DNA from: Phoronis australis
Lineage: Eukaryota; Phoronida; Phoronidae
Direction: 5' to 3'
Assembly (NCBI GenBank): GCA_002633005.1
Contig: NMRA01000097.1
Span: 853,931-917,930, forward strand
DNA: 64,000 nucleotides
How positions within the stretch are numbered: the first letter of the stretch is position 1; every line of letters begins with the position of its first letter. The notes under the pieces were generated by a model, which worked only from the letters and a program-made list of their open reading frames with translations, was not told the DNA's origin and made no database searches. Shown here piece by piece: positions 54,396-64,000 of this stretch. A program made the translations under genes and the position numbers.

Positions 54396-55275
54396 AACCG
54401 AAGTAACGTTTACTTTTTGCATGTTAAAATATAAAAATTACATCTGAGTCTGAAATTTTAGATATTTTTGGAGTAGTGAACCTTCGAAGTTGTGTATCAT
54501 CGAAATAGTAGGCTGTTCCCATTTCCACCGATGTAAGCAACTTCAGTAACACGAAGTAAAAATACAACTAGACAGAAAATTTCGTCAAGTCATTTTCCGT
54601 CCGAATATGTAATGAGGTGTAATCACTCATTTAAGCACGACTGATTTGAAAGTTTGGCAGGAGATAACGCGAGAACGTCCTGGACATATTACATCCGAAT
54701 TTGAGCCCCATTTTTGCGAGCCATCATCACGGCATCCTCATCTCTGGTATTATGAATACCATCTCATCTCAGAAACATAGAGCTGAAAGTCATTATTGTG
54801 TATACAAATTTCCCTTCCTCCCAACTGAGCTGCGTCAAAGGCCTTACAGAACACTCAACAGTGTCGACGTTTGCAAAGTCTACTGTTCTAGAAATTCGAA
54901 CCCCCTTCCCACGCATTACTGACTACGTGCCCGCACTGGAGACGAGACCTGAGGCCAAACCACCACGAGACGATACACGAGAGGTTGAAATATCCTCACG
55001 TTTCTGACTAATGTTTTGGGCGAACTTTTTGCAAACAGTATTCAGGCTAATAGAATAGTTTATTTCTTCAAATGCCTTTGGCCCCCAAGACATTTCTACA
55101 ATGACAATATTTTACATGATGGGTGTGTCCACATATACTTACAAGCTCACCACTTCTTTTATTATTTCGTATGCTTTGATAACAAAATTTGTCATGTTTT
55201 TCAAATGGTGTTCTTTACAAAAGAGCATTAAATTGTAAATCAACACTAACAATAGATCTATGTTTCAAGTGACTA

Positions 55276-56388
55276 CATCTCAGATCTACTAAAACAGGAC
55301 ATGGACACAAAGCGTGACTGTTTTACTTCACCCTGATTACTAATAGAACACAATCTTTGATCACGGGGGAGGGCACTATTTATTCTGCCCAGTTCTATAT
55401 TAAATTGATGGGTTGAACACGTGTTCGCTATAGCAAAAACTTGACCAAGTGAAAAATTCCCGAACAACTTCTCACAAACCAGCTCTGATTTGATTGAACA
55501 ATAGAAATTACATTTCTCAATGCTTCCAATAGGTTGCAACCATTTTTGAAAATTCAACACCACTCAGCCTTTGTTTGAATTCTTACATAAATATGTCCAT
55601 CACCGATTTTCTGACATAGCCATACATATCCAAAGCCAGTAATAACAGGTTTTTCACTCTTGTACACCAGTTTTCCTGCCCAAGTGCATCCTTACAATAT
55701 ACATGTATCAACAATTCGTAGCATTGCTTTGATTATCTATTACTACCCACTATGAATAACTTCAATAAATATTTAATTAGGCTTACACACGAGATACTAC
55801 TAATTCACACCGCCCACATTCACCTCGAGCCATGACATTTGTTGTTTTATTACCAGTAAGCAAAAGGCACTCACAGAATTTATTCTGAACATTTTCTATT
55901 TCCTTTCTATAGCATGTCGCCCATACCGCTTCAACACCATAATAATGTATTGGGGATGTCACAGAATCAAAAAGTTTGAAAGCTATTTTGGCATTACGAC
56001 TCGAGCTTGTATCACTGTGCTTAATAGCATACAGAGTTTTATTTGCTTGCTGGGCTATAGTGTCACAGCAACTTGACCAATAGTCAGTCTACATGAGAAT
56101 GCACGCCCTAGATATTTGTAATAGCTTATTACTTCCAACTGAGTGTTCCTATATGTTCACCTCACAGTTATCTTTCCACCCGTTTTAAACACCACAATAT
56201 TTGATTTTTCCATATTTACTGACATATTCACACAGAGCTTTTTAAGTACACTTAACCGTGCCTGTAACTCTATGACAGAATCTTCAAATAACAACGTTTT
56301 CGGCAAACAATAACATGCACACATTTTCAATATCTTGGGAAATATTTATTCCAAAACACCTTCCTTCTCGCATATCCTTTGCTTGCTG
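55276..56388 (-). pseudogene. Degraded non-LTR retrotransposon (LINE) reverse transcriptase fragment
   Basis: Read on the minus strand, broken frames carry reverse-transcriptase and downstream LINE motifs in the right order. GINISQDIENVCMLLFAENV corresponds to the FADD active-site region with the catalytic pair altered. LSVLKKLCVNMSVNMEKSNI and VVFKTGGK follow, then YYKYLG, then NKFCECLLLTGNKTTN and FGYVWL. The 3' part has NIELGRINSALPRDQRLC, like the region before the terminal Cys-rich motif. Several frameshifts and stop codons interrupt it. Only the 3' part of the element is present. It is a cellular retrotransposon relic, inactive. Confidence 0.8.
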
Positions 56389-57426
56389 GTTGACTATACA
56401 TGTATTTCAGGCTAATGTGATGTGGCTTGGTCCTACAAGCGGTCGCGATCACTGAAAACTTCAGTGAGACATCAATGACCGCATTTGGAGGGAAACTTGT
56501 CAATAACTAAGTTCTCTTCGAAATTAAAAAAAAAATCCAACTATTTGGCTTAAAAAGTGTTTTTTAGTTAGATCTTGCAGTATTCATTTCATATTAGCAA
56601 ACTGAAACCTCAAAAATTAAGGAAGTGCATGGTGGGAACTCTTTAATTCCATGGTCGGATTTATGTATTACACTATGTTGACGAAAAATAGTTTCCACAT
56701 ATCAGTCAAGCTGTTTGCACAGCCAATCAGGACGCAGAAAAATGTAAAGACTACTTCCGTCCTCTATCTTGGCCAATCCTAATTCGTTGTTGACGACAGC
56801 AGAAAGATGATTTTTTGGATGAACGTGGGACACTTACGGACAGATCAACGATTTACGGAGGACCAACAGGGAAAAGTACTTAGGTGATATAAGAACGTAA
56901 CGTCAGAATAAACTGAAGCCCGACAGAAAGGGAAATTTATTCACTCTCCTATTGCTTCACACATATTTTCTTTTCCTTTCCAAATTTTGGTGAAAAAAAA
57001 TAGAGCTAACGGACGACAAAAAGTCAGATCAGACGTCTGACGCGTTCACATGTGAATTTTTTATAGTGGCTGGAGTAATCAGACGTCCGATTTGCCTGCT
57101 GAAAAAGCCGGAACATTTAACGCTGTGTAATTTTTGTAAAAATGGCTTTTCGAAAAACACTTCATCTATTACATCAGCTGGCAAATGCACTATTTAAAAT
57201 TTATCCAGTAAGTATATAACGTCGCAAGGTCACTTTTGGGTAGACTGAAAGTATTTGGTGCTTGGTTAGGTATATCTTGGTTTAAAGCGGTCTCGTATAA
57301 CGTGTCAGTTCCTTCCAAGCCTTCTGACCAATCAGAACGCAGCATTCCTGACACACCTTTGTTTCCAAGCCGCCGTTTTACCCGCCAAACAACACGTTGG
57401 CTGGTAAAACTTAATGTTTGTTTGTC

Positions 57427-57461
57427 GACATTTCGCAAGGGGGCGGAGCTTGCGAAATGTC
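57427..57461. promoter_or_regulatory. GC-box inside a perfect 13-bp palindrome
   Basis: GACATTTCGCAAG (57427-57439) and its exact complement CTTGCGAAATGTC (57449-57461) flank the nine bases GGGGCGGAG, an Sp1-type GC-box. The local sequence is CpG-richer than its surroundings. A promoter role is possible but no gene is linked to it. Confidence 0.4.
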
Positions 57462-58538
57462 CATTGTAGGTCGCGTAAATCGAAAGAAACCTTTGATAGG
57501 TTTATGACATCTTTACTTGAGACACGCCAGGCCGTTGTCTGTCGTTCAAACACATCGGATGACAAAGGCTTCACCCAATCCGTCCTCGCTGTAGCCACTA
57601 AGTGCTCATTTTAACAGAGACCTTTGTTTCTAAAATTTTAAGGTACGCATTCAAAATTATGTCCCTTTTAACCCGAGTGATTTTTATCAAGATTTTAGTG
57701 AGTTCTAGGGTACGTTTTATATTTTTGCCCATGTAAACAAATACGTTCATGCGAGTCATTTTTCTGGAATATTATATTAACTTTTTCACAAAATCAGGTT
57801 TGTAGCCTGACGATTCTGTAATTTTATCTTCAAGTGAGAAATTTTCAAGATCCCGCAAAAAATTCCCACGCAAAACAACGCGTGGAGGTGTCTTTTAAAT
57901 ATAAATGCCGTTCGTAGGAGACTTTTTTGGGTCATTTAACCAGATTCTCCCCCAATCTTGAAAACCTTTCGTATGAATACAAAAATTGCGCGACTATTAA
58001 CTTCCTTTACTGGATTAAACATTTTAAGGAAATAGCTCGAGAAAAAACTCACATGAGTGGACCCTGAAACGGAATTTCTCGACTAATTACAATTTGCCGT
58101 TGAGACCATTATATTCGAGTGCCGGGGTGAAATCAGAAAATAACAATATTGTAGAATTACCCCGGTTCGTTATAGCAATCACACAACCCTAATTAAGCCT
58201 GTAGGTGATTTGTTATTGCATTCCATGCAAAGTCCTTAAGATAAAGGCAGTACTGGAGTCTAAGAATAGGATCGATCTTTCGTTTGGCGTTTGTATAGGA
58301 CGCAGTCTCTTGCATCATGTTTTTATGGTACTAGGAGACACACCAGCACACGGTGCACACAAGGGGCCATCACAAATTATCGTTGTGAAAATGCAGTGCT
58401 TTGACTCTCTGCTTTTCTTTGCTCAGTCGGTCCGTAACGTCTGTCCCCACGCCCGTTTTCTATTGGATAATTTTTCGCCACATGTGTAGGGGGACGAATC
58501 TGAACTTGCGAGATTTTCACAAATATGAAATATATATT

Positions 58539-58542
<4 letters not shown>

Positions 58543-58588
<46 letters not shown>
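58543..58588. repeat. (TG)n microsatellite at gap edge
   Basis: At least 22 TG dinucleotides run directly into the assembly gap and probably caused it. Confidence 0.95.
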
Positions 58589-59368
58589 NNNNNNNNNNNN
58601 NNNNNNNNNNNNNNNNNNNNNNNNNNNNNNNNNNNNNNNNNNNNNNNNNNNNNNNNNNNNNNNNNNNNNNNNNNNNNNNNNNNNNNNNNNNNNNNNNNNN
58701 NNNNNNNNNNNNNNNNNNNNNNNNNNNNNNNNNNNNNNNNNNNNNNNNNNNNNNNNNNNNNNNNNNNNNNNNNNNNNNNNNNNNNNNNNNNNNNNNNNNN
58801 NNNNNNNNNNNNNNNNNNNNNNNNNNNNNNNNNNNNNNNNNNNNNNNNNNNNNNNNNNNNNNNNNNNNNNNNNNNNNNNNNNNNNNNNNNNNNNNNNNNN
58901 NNNNNNNNNNNNNNNNNNNNNNNNNNNNNNNNNNNNNNNNNNNNNNNNNNNNNNNNNNNNNNNNNNNNNNNNNNNNNNNNNNNNNNNNNNNNNNNNNNNN
59001 NNNNNNNNNNNNNNNNNNNNNNNNNNNNNNNNNNNNNNNNNNNNNNNNNNNNNNNNNNNNNNNNNNNNNNNNNNNNNNNNNNNNNNNNNNNNNNNNNNNN
59101 NNNNNNNNNNNNNNNNNNNNNNNNNNNNNNNNNNNNNNNNNNNNNNNNNNNNNNNNNNNNNNNNNNNNNNNNNNNNNNNNNNNNNNNNNNNNNNNNNNNN
59201 NNNNNNNNNNNNNNNNNNNNNNNNNNNNNNNNNNNNNNNNNNNNNNNNNNNNNNNNNNNNNNNNNNNNNNNNNNNNNNNNNNNNNNNNNNNNNNNNNNNN
59301 NNNNNNNNNNNNNNNNNNNNNNNNNNNNNNNNNNNNNNNNNNNNNNNNNNNNNNNNNNNNNNNNNNNN
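58589..59368. other. Assembly gap (780 N)
   Basis: The sequence is unknown. The gap is bounded by (TG)n on the left and a G-run with telomere-like repeats on the right. Any reading frame across it is meaningless. Confidence 0.99.
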
Positions 59369-59600
59369 GGGGGGGGGGTGGTTAGGTAGTAACCCCAACC
59401 CTAACCCTAGCCTTGCCCTAGTCCTAACCCTAGGTATGGGGTGGAGAGACAGGGAGAGACGTACGGATGAATAGATGGGCGGCCGGATGGATAGGTGTAG
59501 GGGAGGATGGATGTATGAATAAACCGAGAGGGGTATAGGAATTGATGGACGCGTGGACTGATAGGTAGAATGGGGGCGGATGGATTGGGACGCGGACCAA
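59369..59600. repeat. G-run, interstitial telomere-like repeats and degenerate GGAT repeats
   Basis: After the gap comes a run of G, then several CCCTAA-type units (AACCCCAACCCTAACCCTAG, then CCTAACCCTAGG at about 59424). A purine-rich region with repeated GGATGG/ATGGAT/GATAGG variants follows to about 59600. TTAGGG-type telomere repeats are standard in these animals, so this looks like an interstitial telomeric tract. Confidence 0.75.
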
Positions 59601-62600
59601 TTCATTGACCGAATGGGGACTTAAGCAAGTGAAATACTGAGAATAAATACAACCTGTCGGTCTTCATTATTTCTCCGAGAATTTGTCGGCTCTACTGATT
59701 TTTGGTAATCAAATCACATGTCTAGTGAATAACTTACAAAATAAGTGGCGAATCTCCACCAAACTTTCAAAATACAAAATCGAGAATAACTCGGTAGGTG
59801 AAATGCTCTGATAGTTCTTACATATATTGATGCATACAAGCAGGTGATAATTGCTCACGAGCATCACTTCTGTTCCATTTACAACCAGATATATCACAAT
59901 AACGACGTTCAGTTACCAATATTTTTGTTATCCACTTATTTTAATTGCTTTTTGTCGTACATATTTTTCCTAAATAGTCCCAGTCGTCGTCATAAATCCG
60001 TTTTTTTATTTTTTTAGCAAATAGATTGTTAAACAGGACTAGTCATGAAAGTGAAACCTGGAAATTTACTTTTTTTCACCAGGCGTCTTATCAAAAGAGG
60101 TTGTCTCCTAATCCATTTAAACAAAATTCCACTTGTCGTTTTCACATACAGATACATTTTGCTCAAGAATTTGTCACAAATATGACTATCGTCAAAATTG
60201 CTACTACCTACTGGCAGTTCTAACATGTCGCGTGTGGTGTGAAATCCAATTTTCGAGGAGAATTTTCCTCGTAAGCCCTCGAAATGGCCTGCCGAAGGCT
60301 TCTCCTTTTTGTCGTATCCTTGTAGGACGGGGCTTCAAATCCGCCTATTCTAAACTGGAATCAGAACATCTGTAGTCCTCGCGTGCTCGCTGTTCACAGG
60401 TGCCCGTCGTTTCTTTTGCACTATTGATTAAACCTGACCATTCCGTGTTGCAGTAAAGCATTTTATGATTTGACCAAGAATCGTTGCAAGTCGTCAGGTT
60501 GATCGCGCAGGACAACTTGGTTGCCTGACGCAGACAAATTTCGACAATAGTCAGGGGTACCGTGAGCATCGCATCTTTAGCAAGAACCACCTATGAACCT
60601 GGGAATTATGCATGCGAATTACCCATGAATCATGTATACGAACCCATGAATCATGCATACGAACCCAAAATTCACCCATACACACGCACACAAAATGATA
60701 CACACGAGCATTGAATCACCCGCGCGAGCACGTGATGCTTGAGCGTATGATTCTACATGTATAGTGCCCCTAACAGTAGGCATATGTGAAGAGGACGTAC
60801 AAACCGTGTAAACACTTCGGAATCACTTGCGCACCAACGGAGTCTTTCGACAAATGTTCAATGTCCAAGATGCCAATTTCAAATCGGATCCGTGAAAAAA
60901 GTGTGAAAGTTTCATAACACGGTTGCTAAGAGTTTATTCGCATTTATCAAGAGATCGCCGGTGTTTGTGTTCATACATGTACATATAATGAGCAAAGCTC
61001 AATTTTCAGTGCAACTTTTACTGTCATACGTATAACGAACGCGAGACTCGTTTTAGCAACAGGTTGGCAATATATATTAAACAGGATTACTCAGTTGCAG
61101 TGGTGTTTTTGACAGGTAATATGCAACACAACCCGGTTAAACATGAATAACGAAGACATTAACAAAATCGATATCATAATTTTTTGAGATATTTAGGACT
61201 AATTTACTTTTAATTTGACGCTTAACTAGTTGTAGCCGGAAAACATATGAGGCGGGATTCGTCTCCCTGTTGTGCACTATTTTTTATGCTAGAGTGGTTC
61301 TGATCTGGGTGTGAATTGGGTCCTCAAGAATTTACCCCTCAGTACAGTAAGGCTTAAGTGTGGTAACCGGAATTAGGTGCATGTGTCAATATGTGAATCA
61401 CTCGAGTAAAACCGGGAGAACGTTCTACAGACCTAGTTTCTTGCGAGAAAAGCAAGATCTCGCAAGACCTCGCAAAATCCCGCGAGTGAAAAGCTATCAT
61501 TTTCCGGGTATGCTAGGGAGTTTACTAGCCTATCTCTACAAATATGGCGGACACACATGATTGGTCAGTGAGACTAGAGTTTTGAATATTCTGCCGTTCC
61601 CGCCGTAAGAGCAGGCTAATGTCTTGAAGTCTATAGAACGCAGCTCGGGTGCAAGTGCGCGCGATATACCGCATTGCAATCACAGCACGTGATCATGTTC
61701 GCTTACTACATCTACAAATACATTGCCGCCTGCGCCTAAAAGTGAAGATCTGGCACACGCCTTCATATGCGAAACACGTGGCCAAAGAAATGTAAAACGC
61801 ATTATTTCGGAGATAGCCGCACGAGTCTAAATCTGCGCAAATGCCAAGGGTACTCGCGCTTTCACTTTCATTTCCGGTACCTCTAGTTCGGTTGGCCGGA
61901 CGGATTGCGAATTGACTGGAAGGACTGCATTGCAACGTTTGTTTGAGGTTGATATCAAATCCTGTACAGAACGAACGTTGAATGAAGCGACTTGCACAAT
62001 TATATGTTATGAAGGAACAATAATTTGTTTGACAAATACATAGGGCCTACTAGAAACACTGATGCAAGAATACTAGACGCTCTATTTTCCAGGCGTCTAG
62101 CACATTCTAGTGTTGCAACTAACCATATAGTTATAAACATGTGTAAGGATCTCGACATGAGAATTCATTTAAATTCTGAATGTCAATCGAAGTAAATCTA
62201 CTTACTGTATTTGCAATTCTAATATGACAATCCTAAGCGAATGACAGCTCACATCATGACGAAAGAGGTCATTAGTTAGACTTGTACGTTATGTAAACGT
62301 TCACATTAGCATGTGCCAGTCATTTCCACTCATTTGTCTAACGCAATTAGTACACTGGACACTTTTTGAGTTGCTTACGTCGTTTAAAGTTGGTAGATAG
62401 GCACCTTGATACATAATGCAGCAGACTTCGTGTTTCAACTTTACATTCCTACCTTTGCAGGGAACAGCATGTCATATTCATATTCTTCCTCAAAAACAAA
62501 AGTTAAATCAGCTACCAAATTTCGTTTTAAACTTAGCAGGTCTTAATTTTGACGGCCGGTGTCTCGGCTGTTCGAAGAAAAACTAAAATGTGTGAAGCAA

Positions 62601-63228
62601 AATTCTCTTGGCAATATATCATAAAATTAGTACACAAAATTTTATGCGAATCGATTCACGCACTGAAAAGAAACATACGTTCAAAAGTGCCAAAAATGTC
62701 TAAAATCAAAAGATCTGAAGCTGGCCGATAAACGTTTACCACTACATACAGATTGAAATCAACTGAAGACATCCCGAACAACTCGCATTTTTGGCGCGTA
62801 TACAATGCGTCACGTTTAAAGATTTTCACGAGCAACAATGGGAAATATAGATATGTATAATTTTATACACCATGTGAATTTTGAATTTTTGAGAAAAAGT
62901 CCACGAAAGTTGACCACTGCATTTACGTCGGCAACGCAACCAAAACATTTTATCCCATTTCACCGAATGAGGTTTTATCCAGTCTTTTCCAAATAAAACT
63001 CGTTAGGCATAGCGTGAATGTTGGTATACAGTTCATGCTATCAGAGGCATTAGCTAATGCATCATTTAGATTTGAAGAAGTCAATAATTTGTGTTTTAAA
63101 CTTGTTTTGTTATAATTCAGCTAAGTCTTACCACAATTATATCCAGTAAGTAGTTTTATTTCCATGCCAACTAAATCGTCGTTGTCACCTGCGCGAAAGA
63201 TCGGAGTCGCGCGCATTGTGGGAGTTCG
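59601..63228. other. Gene-poor sequence upstream of the proprotein convertase
   Basis: No coding exon is recognised. It contains a 21-bp tandem repeat at 60621-60662 (ACCCATGAATCATG units). It also contains a CG-rich patch near 61440-61490 with repeated TCTCGCAAG/CCTCGCAAAA motifs, and a composite ETS/IRF-like site at 61858-61877. Short open frames here are scattered and overlapping. Confidence 0.5.
60621..60662. repeat. 21-bp tandem repeat
   Basis: ACCCATGAATCATGTATACGA is followed at once by a near-identical copy (starting at 60642) and then a decayed third (ACCCAAAATTCACCC). Confidence 0.7.
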
Positions 63229-63236
63229 TGACGTCA
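63229..63236. promoter_or_regulatory. Perfect cAMP-response element upstream of the proprotein convertase
   Basis: The palindrome TGACGTCA, in the context GTTCGTGACGTCATGG, lies 333 bp before the start codon. A second half-site, TGACGTCC, follows near 63418. Mammalian PCSK1 promoters are known to be driven through CREs, so a regulatory role is plausible but inferred. Confidence 0.5.
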
Positions 63237-63568
63237 TGGTTTGGACTTGCAAATTGACTTGCTACCAGCATCGTTCCCGTTTTATTGGTCGTGTTCTATA
63301 TCGATATCATAGTCGCTGTATGTTTCGACAATACAGCTGTTTTGTTTTATCTTTTCACACGCTTAAATAATCCACGGTTCTCAATAGACAAGATTTCCCA
63401 TCTACACGACGCAAGGATGACGTCCGCATGATAACCAACGGAATTTTCGACTACACCTGGAAAAGTTTTCGGAATTTTTGAATTTGACTTTCGTTCTTAC
63501 CTGAATTTGGTGACTGACTATAAGGAAACGAGGAGGACGGAGATACATTCATTAGCTCTGGCGATAGT

Positions 63569-63736
63569 ATGATTGCCTCGTTTTTGTTGCTTCTAACATG
63601 TGGAAGTTTGTTCAACGTTTACGCGGACGAACATAATCACCGACACTATACCAATGAATTCGCTGTGGAGATCGAGGGAGGCAGCGTAGTAGCGGATGTG
63701 GTGGCCAGAGAACTCGGCTATAAAAACCAGGGTCAG
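63569..63736 (+). CDS. Proprotein convertase (PCSK1/furin type), first coding exon
   Basis: A secreted, Ca2+-dependent subtilisin-like protease that cuts precursors at dibasic sites. The exon starts at ATG 63569 and ends in phase 0 at CAG/GTAGGT (63736), giving 56 residues. MIASFLLLLTCGSLFNVYA is a signal peptide. The start of the inhibitory prodomain follows: YTNEFAVEIEGG, then VARELGYKNQGQ. Vertebrate convertases have (F/Y)-x-N-x-(W/F) at the start, a GG turn, and GQ at the same intron position. EFAVEIEGG and ELGY look closest to PC1/PCSK1, but furin or PCSK5/6 types are not excluded from this much. The catalytic domain lies beyond the window. Confidence 0.88.
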
Positions 63737-64000
63737 GTAGGTTGTATTTGGTCTTCCGTTAAATATGCCGACATAATGAAGAGATCCATCGAACTCTCCA
63801 CAACTAGGAGAACTCTCATGTACCACAGTTCGCTTATACATGCGCATGCTAGAAAACGTCTACAAATTATTCACTTCCATACCATATGGTACCACGCAAC
63901 GCATAAATAATCGCGCCACCTGGGTCCTTTGAAAATAATTCCTCATGTACAGCTACCACAGATCAAGAATTGTGTAATTTACACGGCTATCGGCAGATCG

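Larger units (their letters stand above)
56389..58588. other. Gene-poor stretch with hairpins
   Basis: No gene is recognised. It contains the palindrome TCAGACGTCTGA (57029-57040), with a related site TCAGACGTCCGA near 57079. It also holds a pair of GTTTTACC / GGTAAAAC inverted repeats around 57374-57410 and the GC-box hairpin at 57427-57461. The end is a (TG)n microsatellite from about 58543 that runs into the gap. Confidence 0.5.

Noticed and set aside
58401-59605. Long open frames of 280-357 codons
   Set aside because: They are produced by the run of N and flanking simple repeats and have no coding content.

Overview
The window is genomic DNA from an invertebrate animal. Every gene has short coding exons bounded by GT/AG introns. 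The introns are AT-rich and hold microsatellites, foldback elements and a decayed LINE. A calmodulin-type C-terminal kinesin (kinesin-C, described in sea urchin and absent from vertebrates as far as I know) sits beside clear orthologues of human genes. This suggests a non-vertebrate deuterostome or similar marine invertebrate, but the species cannot be fixed from the sequence.

Layout. (1) 1-24458, plus strand: 32 exons of a kinesin-C gene, cut at its 5' end by the window edge. They give a 1564-residue reading frame without a break: a long coiled-coil stalk, a kinesin-14 motor at the C terminus, and a short tail helix in the position of the plant KCBP calmodulin-binding helix. A roughly 2.02 kb tandem duplication (about 11165-13185 and 13186-15215) doubles two phase-0 stalk exons. 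(2) 27543-31204, minus: LSM6, three coding exons, 77 residues. (3) 32583-34465, plus: HSCB, the mitochondrial J-protein of Fe-S cluster assembly, two exons, 240 residues. (4) 37291-43915, minus: a CREB3-like ER-anchored bZIP factor, seven coding exons, 467 residues. (5) about 47077-49778, plus: orthologue of human C15orf61, two coding exons recognised, start codon not found. (6) 49779-63228: more than 13 kb without a recognisable gene, holding a LINE relic, a tRNA-like element, duplications, hairpins and a 780-base assembly gap. (7) 63569 onward, plus: first coding exon of a proprotein convertase (PCSK1/furin type) with a perfect CRE about 330 bp upstream.

The gene pairs are convergent (kinesin/LSM6, HSCB/CREB3L) or divergent (LSM6/HSCB, CREB3L/C15orf61-like). 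The genes belong to unrelated pathways: microtubule transport, RNA decay and splicing, Fe-S biogenesis, ER stress or secretory transcription, and prohormone processing. I see no operon-like logic. The most unusual items are the exon duplication in the kinesin stalk, an older internal repeat in the same stalk that keeps its intron position, and several well-preserved inverted-repeat elements with readable target-site duplications.

Exon coordinates were read by hand from splice consensus, reading phase and family similarity recalled from memory. No alignment or database search was run.
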